DNA of 64,000 nt from an uncultured Tateyamaria sp. (lineage in GTDB: Bacteria; Pseudomonadota; Alphaproteobacteria; Rhodobacterales; Rhodobacteraceae): the NCBI RefSeq assembly GCF_947487805.1, contig NZ_CANKXW010000002.1:1-64000 (forward strand), given 5' to 3'. Below, in pieces: positions 63,153 through 64,000 of the stretch (position 1 is its first letter; the number at the start of each line of letters is the position of its first letter). Both the position numbers and the translations under genes were made by a program. The notes below the pieces were generated by a model. That model had not been told where the DNA came from. It did no database searches and was given only the letters and a program-made list of their open reading frames with translations.

Positions 63153-64000
63153 TTAGATATCGGTTTCGAGCGCCTCGATCCCATTCTTGGCAAACACGGG
63201 TACAAAAGCACCCAGCTGCTTGGCCCGCTCCGGGTTCGACGCGTTGCCATCCAGTGCACGCTTGAGCACGCCTTGGATGATTGCGCCCATGCGAAAAAAG
63301 CAGAACGCCACGAAAAAACCAAAGCGATCAATGCGCTCCAACCCGCGCCTGTTGCAATATTCCGCGACAAACTCCGCATCCGATGGCAAGCCCAGAGCGG
63401 CGCGGTCCACCCCCATCAACCCGCGCCCCTGCGCTCCGGCGGGCAATTGCCATTGCATGATCACCGATGCGAGGTCGGCGTAGGGGTGGCCGATTGTACT
63501 CAGTTCCCAATCGAGGACGGCCAGACAGCGGGTGCCATCCGCCTGGAAGATCATGTTGTCGATCCGGTAGTCGCCGTGCACCAATGTGCGCTGGCCGTCA
63601 TCCTCGGGCATCTCGGACACAAGCCGTTCCATCAGCCGATTCATGGCGGGGATGTCTTGGGTTTCGGAAGCGCGATACTGTTTTGACCAGCGGCCCACCT
63701 GCCGTTCGAGGTAGTGGCCTGGGGGACCAAAATCTGCCAGGCCGACCGCATCCACGTCCACACTGTGCAGTGCGGCAAGGACCCGGTTCATGTCACCGAT
63801 GACGGCCGACCGGTCAGCATTGCTGACGCCGTCCATGGTCGGCTCATTGAAATTGCGGCCAGCCACATGGTCCATGACATAGAAATCCGACCCGATCACA
63901 TCCGCATCCTCGCATAGCAGATGCATCCGCGCGACGGGCACATCTGATCCGGCCAACGCGCTTTGCACGCGGAATTCACGGTCAACGGCGTGGGCGGATT
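63153..64000 (-). CDS. Phosphotransferase family protein (APH/ACAD10-like), 5' end outside the window
   Basis: The frame is open to the window edge; residues upstream of the first GTG (AVDREFR) continue the family sequence, so the true start lies beyond 64000. About 280 residues are seen: VARMHLLCEDADVIGSDFYV, the Brenner-type catalytic loop LVHGDYRIDNMIF (HxDxxxxN) and the metal-binding LAVLDWELSTIGHPYADLA (DWE in place of DxD/DFG). Such proteins are kinase-fold relatives of aminoglycoside phosphotransferases often encoded near acyl-CoA dehydrogenases. The substrate is unknown, and aminoglycoside resistance is not implied. Confidence 0.88.
   Translation of the reverse strand, partial: SAHAVDREFRVQSALAGSDVPVARMHLLCEDADVIGSDFYVMDHVAGRNFNEPTMDGVSNADRSAVIGDMNRVLAALHSVDVDAVGLADFGPPGHYLERQVGRWSKQYRASETQDIPAMNRLMERLVSEMPEDDGQRTLVHGDYRIDNMIFQADGTRCLAVLDWELSTIGHPYADLASVIMQWQLPAGAQGRGLMGVDRAALGLPSDAEFVAEYCNRRGLERIDRFGFFVAFCFFRMGAIIQGVLKRALDGNASNPERAKQLGAFVPVFAKNGIEALETDI

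Noticed and set aside
63153-64000. Aminoglycoside resistance phosphotransferase
   Set aside because: Kinase-fold motifs are present, but the sequence fits the ACAD10-like group of unknown substrate rather than a resistance enzyme.
1-64000. CRISPR arrays, IS elements, prophage or gene-transfer-agent genes
   Set aside because: No regularly spaced repeats, transposase-like proteins, terminal inverted repeats or phage structural genes were seen.

Overview
The window looks like a chromosomal segment of a marine alphaproteobacterium of the Rhodobacterales (Roseobacter group). This rests on high G+C with strong third-position G/C bias, a phoR-pstSCAB-phoU-phoB order, a GlxA-type AraC regulator, the methyl-THF methyltransferase/MetF/'virulence factor' trio, many periplasmic-binding-protein ABC transporters, and TTAA-N7-TTAA (CtrA-like) boxes near chemotaxis genes. 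It is almost fully coding. I saw no rRNA, tRNA, IS element, prophage or CRISPR.

Layout. (1) 0.1-9.4 kb: a complete chemotaxis locus in two convergent operons. The plus strand carries MCP-cheB-cheD. The minus strand carries STAS-cheY-cheA-cheW-cheR-cheY and a small CheZ/CheT-like protein. Candidate CtrA boxes lie before both operons. (2) 9.6-12 kb: a minus-strand one-carbon module (methyl-THF:corrinoid methyltransferase, MetF-like protein, small 'virulence factor' protein). (3) 12.3-22 kb: housekeeping genes, including Ppx/GppA, RlmE, a GlxA-like regulator, class II DAHP synthase, a MopJ-like PAS protein, and the coupled run yicC-gmk-gamma carbonic anhydrase-CHMI-like-PLP enzyme. (4) 21.9-29.2 kb: the phosphate regulon phoR-pstSCAB-phoU-phoB, with a three-repeat Pho box before pstS.

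(5) 29.3-52.1 kb: a sugar-acid catabolic island. It holds Gnd, a gluconolactonase-like SMP-30 protein, a CUT1 ABC transporter with a coupled cytochrome b561-like gene, two tandem CUT2 ABC transporters (one with a LuxP-like binding protein), a class D beta-lactamase, three LacI-family regulators, gluconate kinase, gluconate 5-dehydrogenase-like IdnO and L-idonate 5-dehydrogenase-like IdnD. Palindromes resembling GntR operators sit before gnd, in the idnO/idnD divergent region and before the CUT1 operon. The proposed route is L-idonate to 5-ketogluconate to gluconate to 6-phosphogluconate to ribulose 5-phosphate, with ABC import replacing the IdnT permease of E. coli.

(6) 52.1-57.9 kb: kynurenine pathway genes (KynA, KynU), an SDR, TesB-type thioesterase, a beta-lactamase-fold esterase and a GST. 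(7) 57.9-63 kb: a Liv-type ABC transporter whose LivF lacks the Walker A lysine. The window ends inside an APH-type phosphotransferase gene.

The most promising items for follow-up are the LuxP-like ABC system, the CheZ/CheT-like protein that shares a C-terminal tail with CheD, the complete class D beta-lactamase, and the LacI/GntR-type operator network of the sugar-acid island. All family assignments come from reading motifs by eye; no database search was run.
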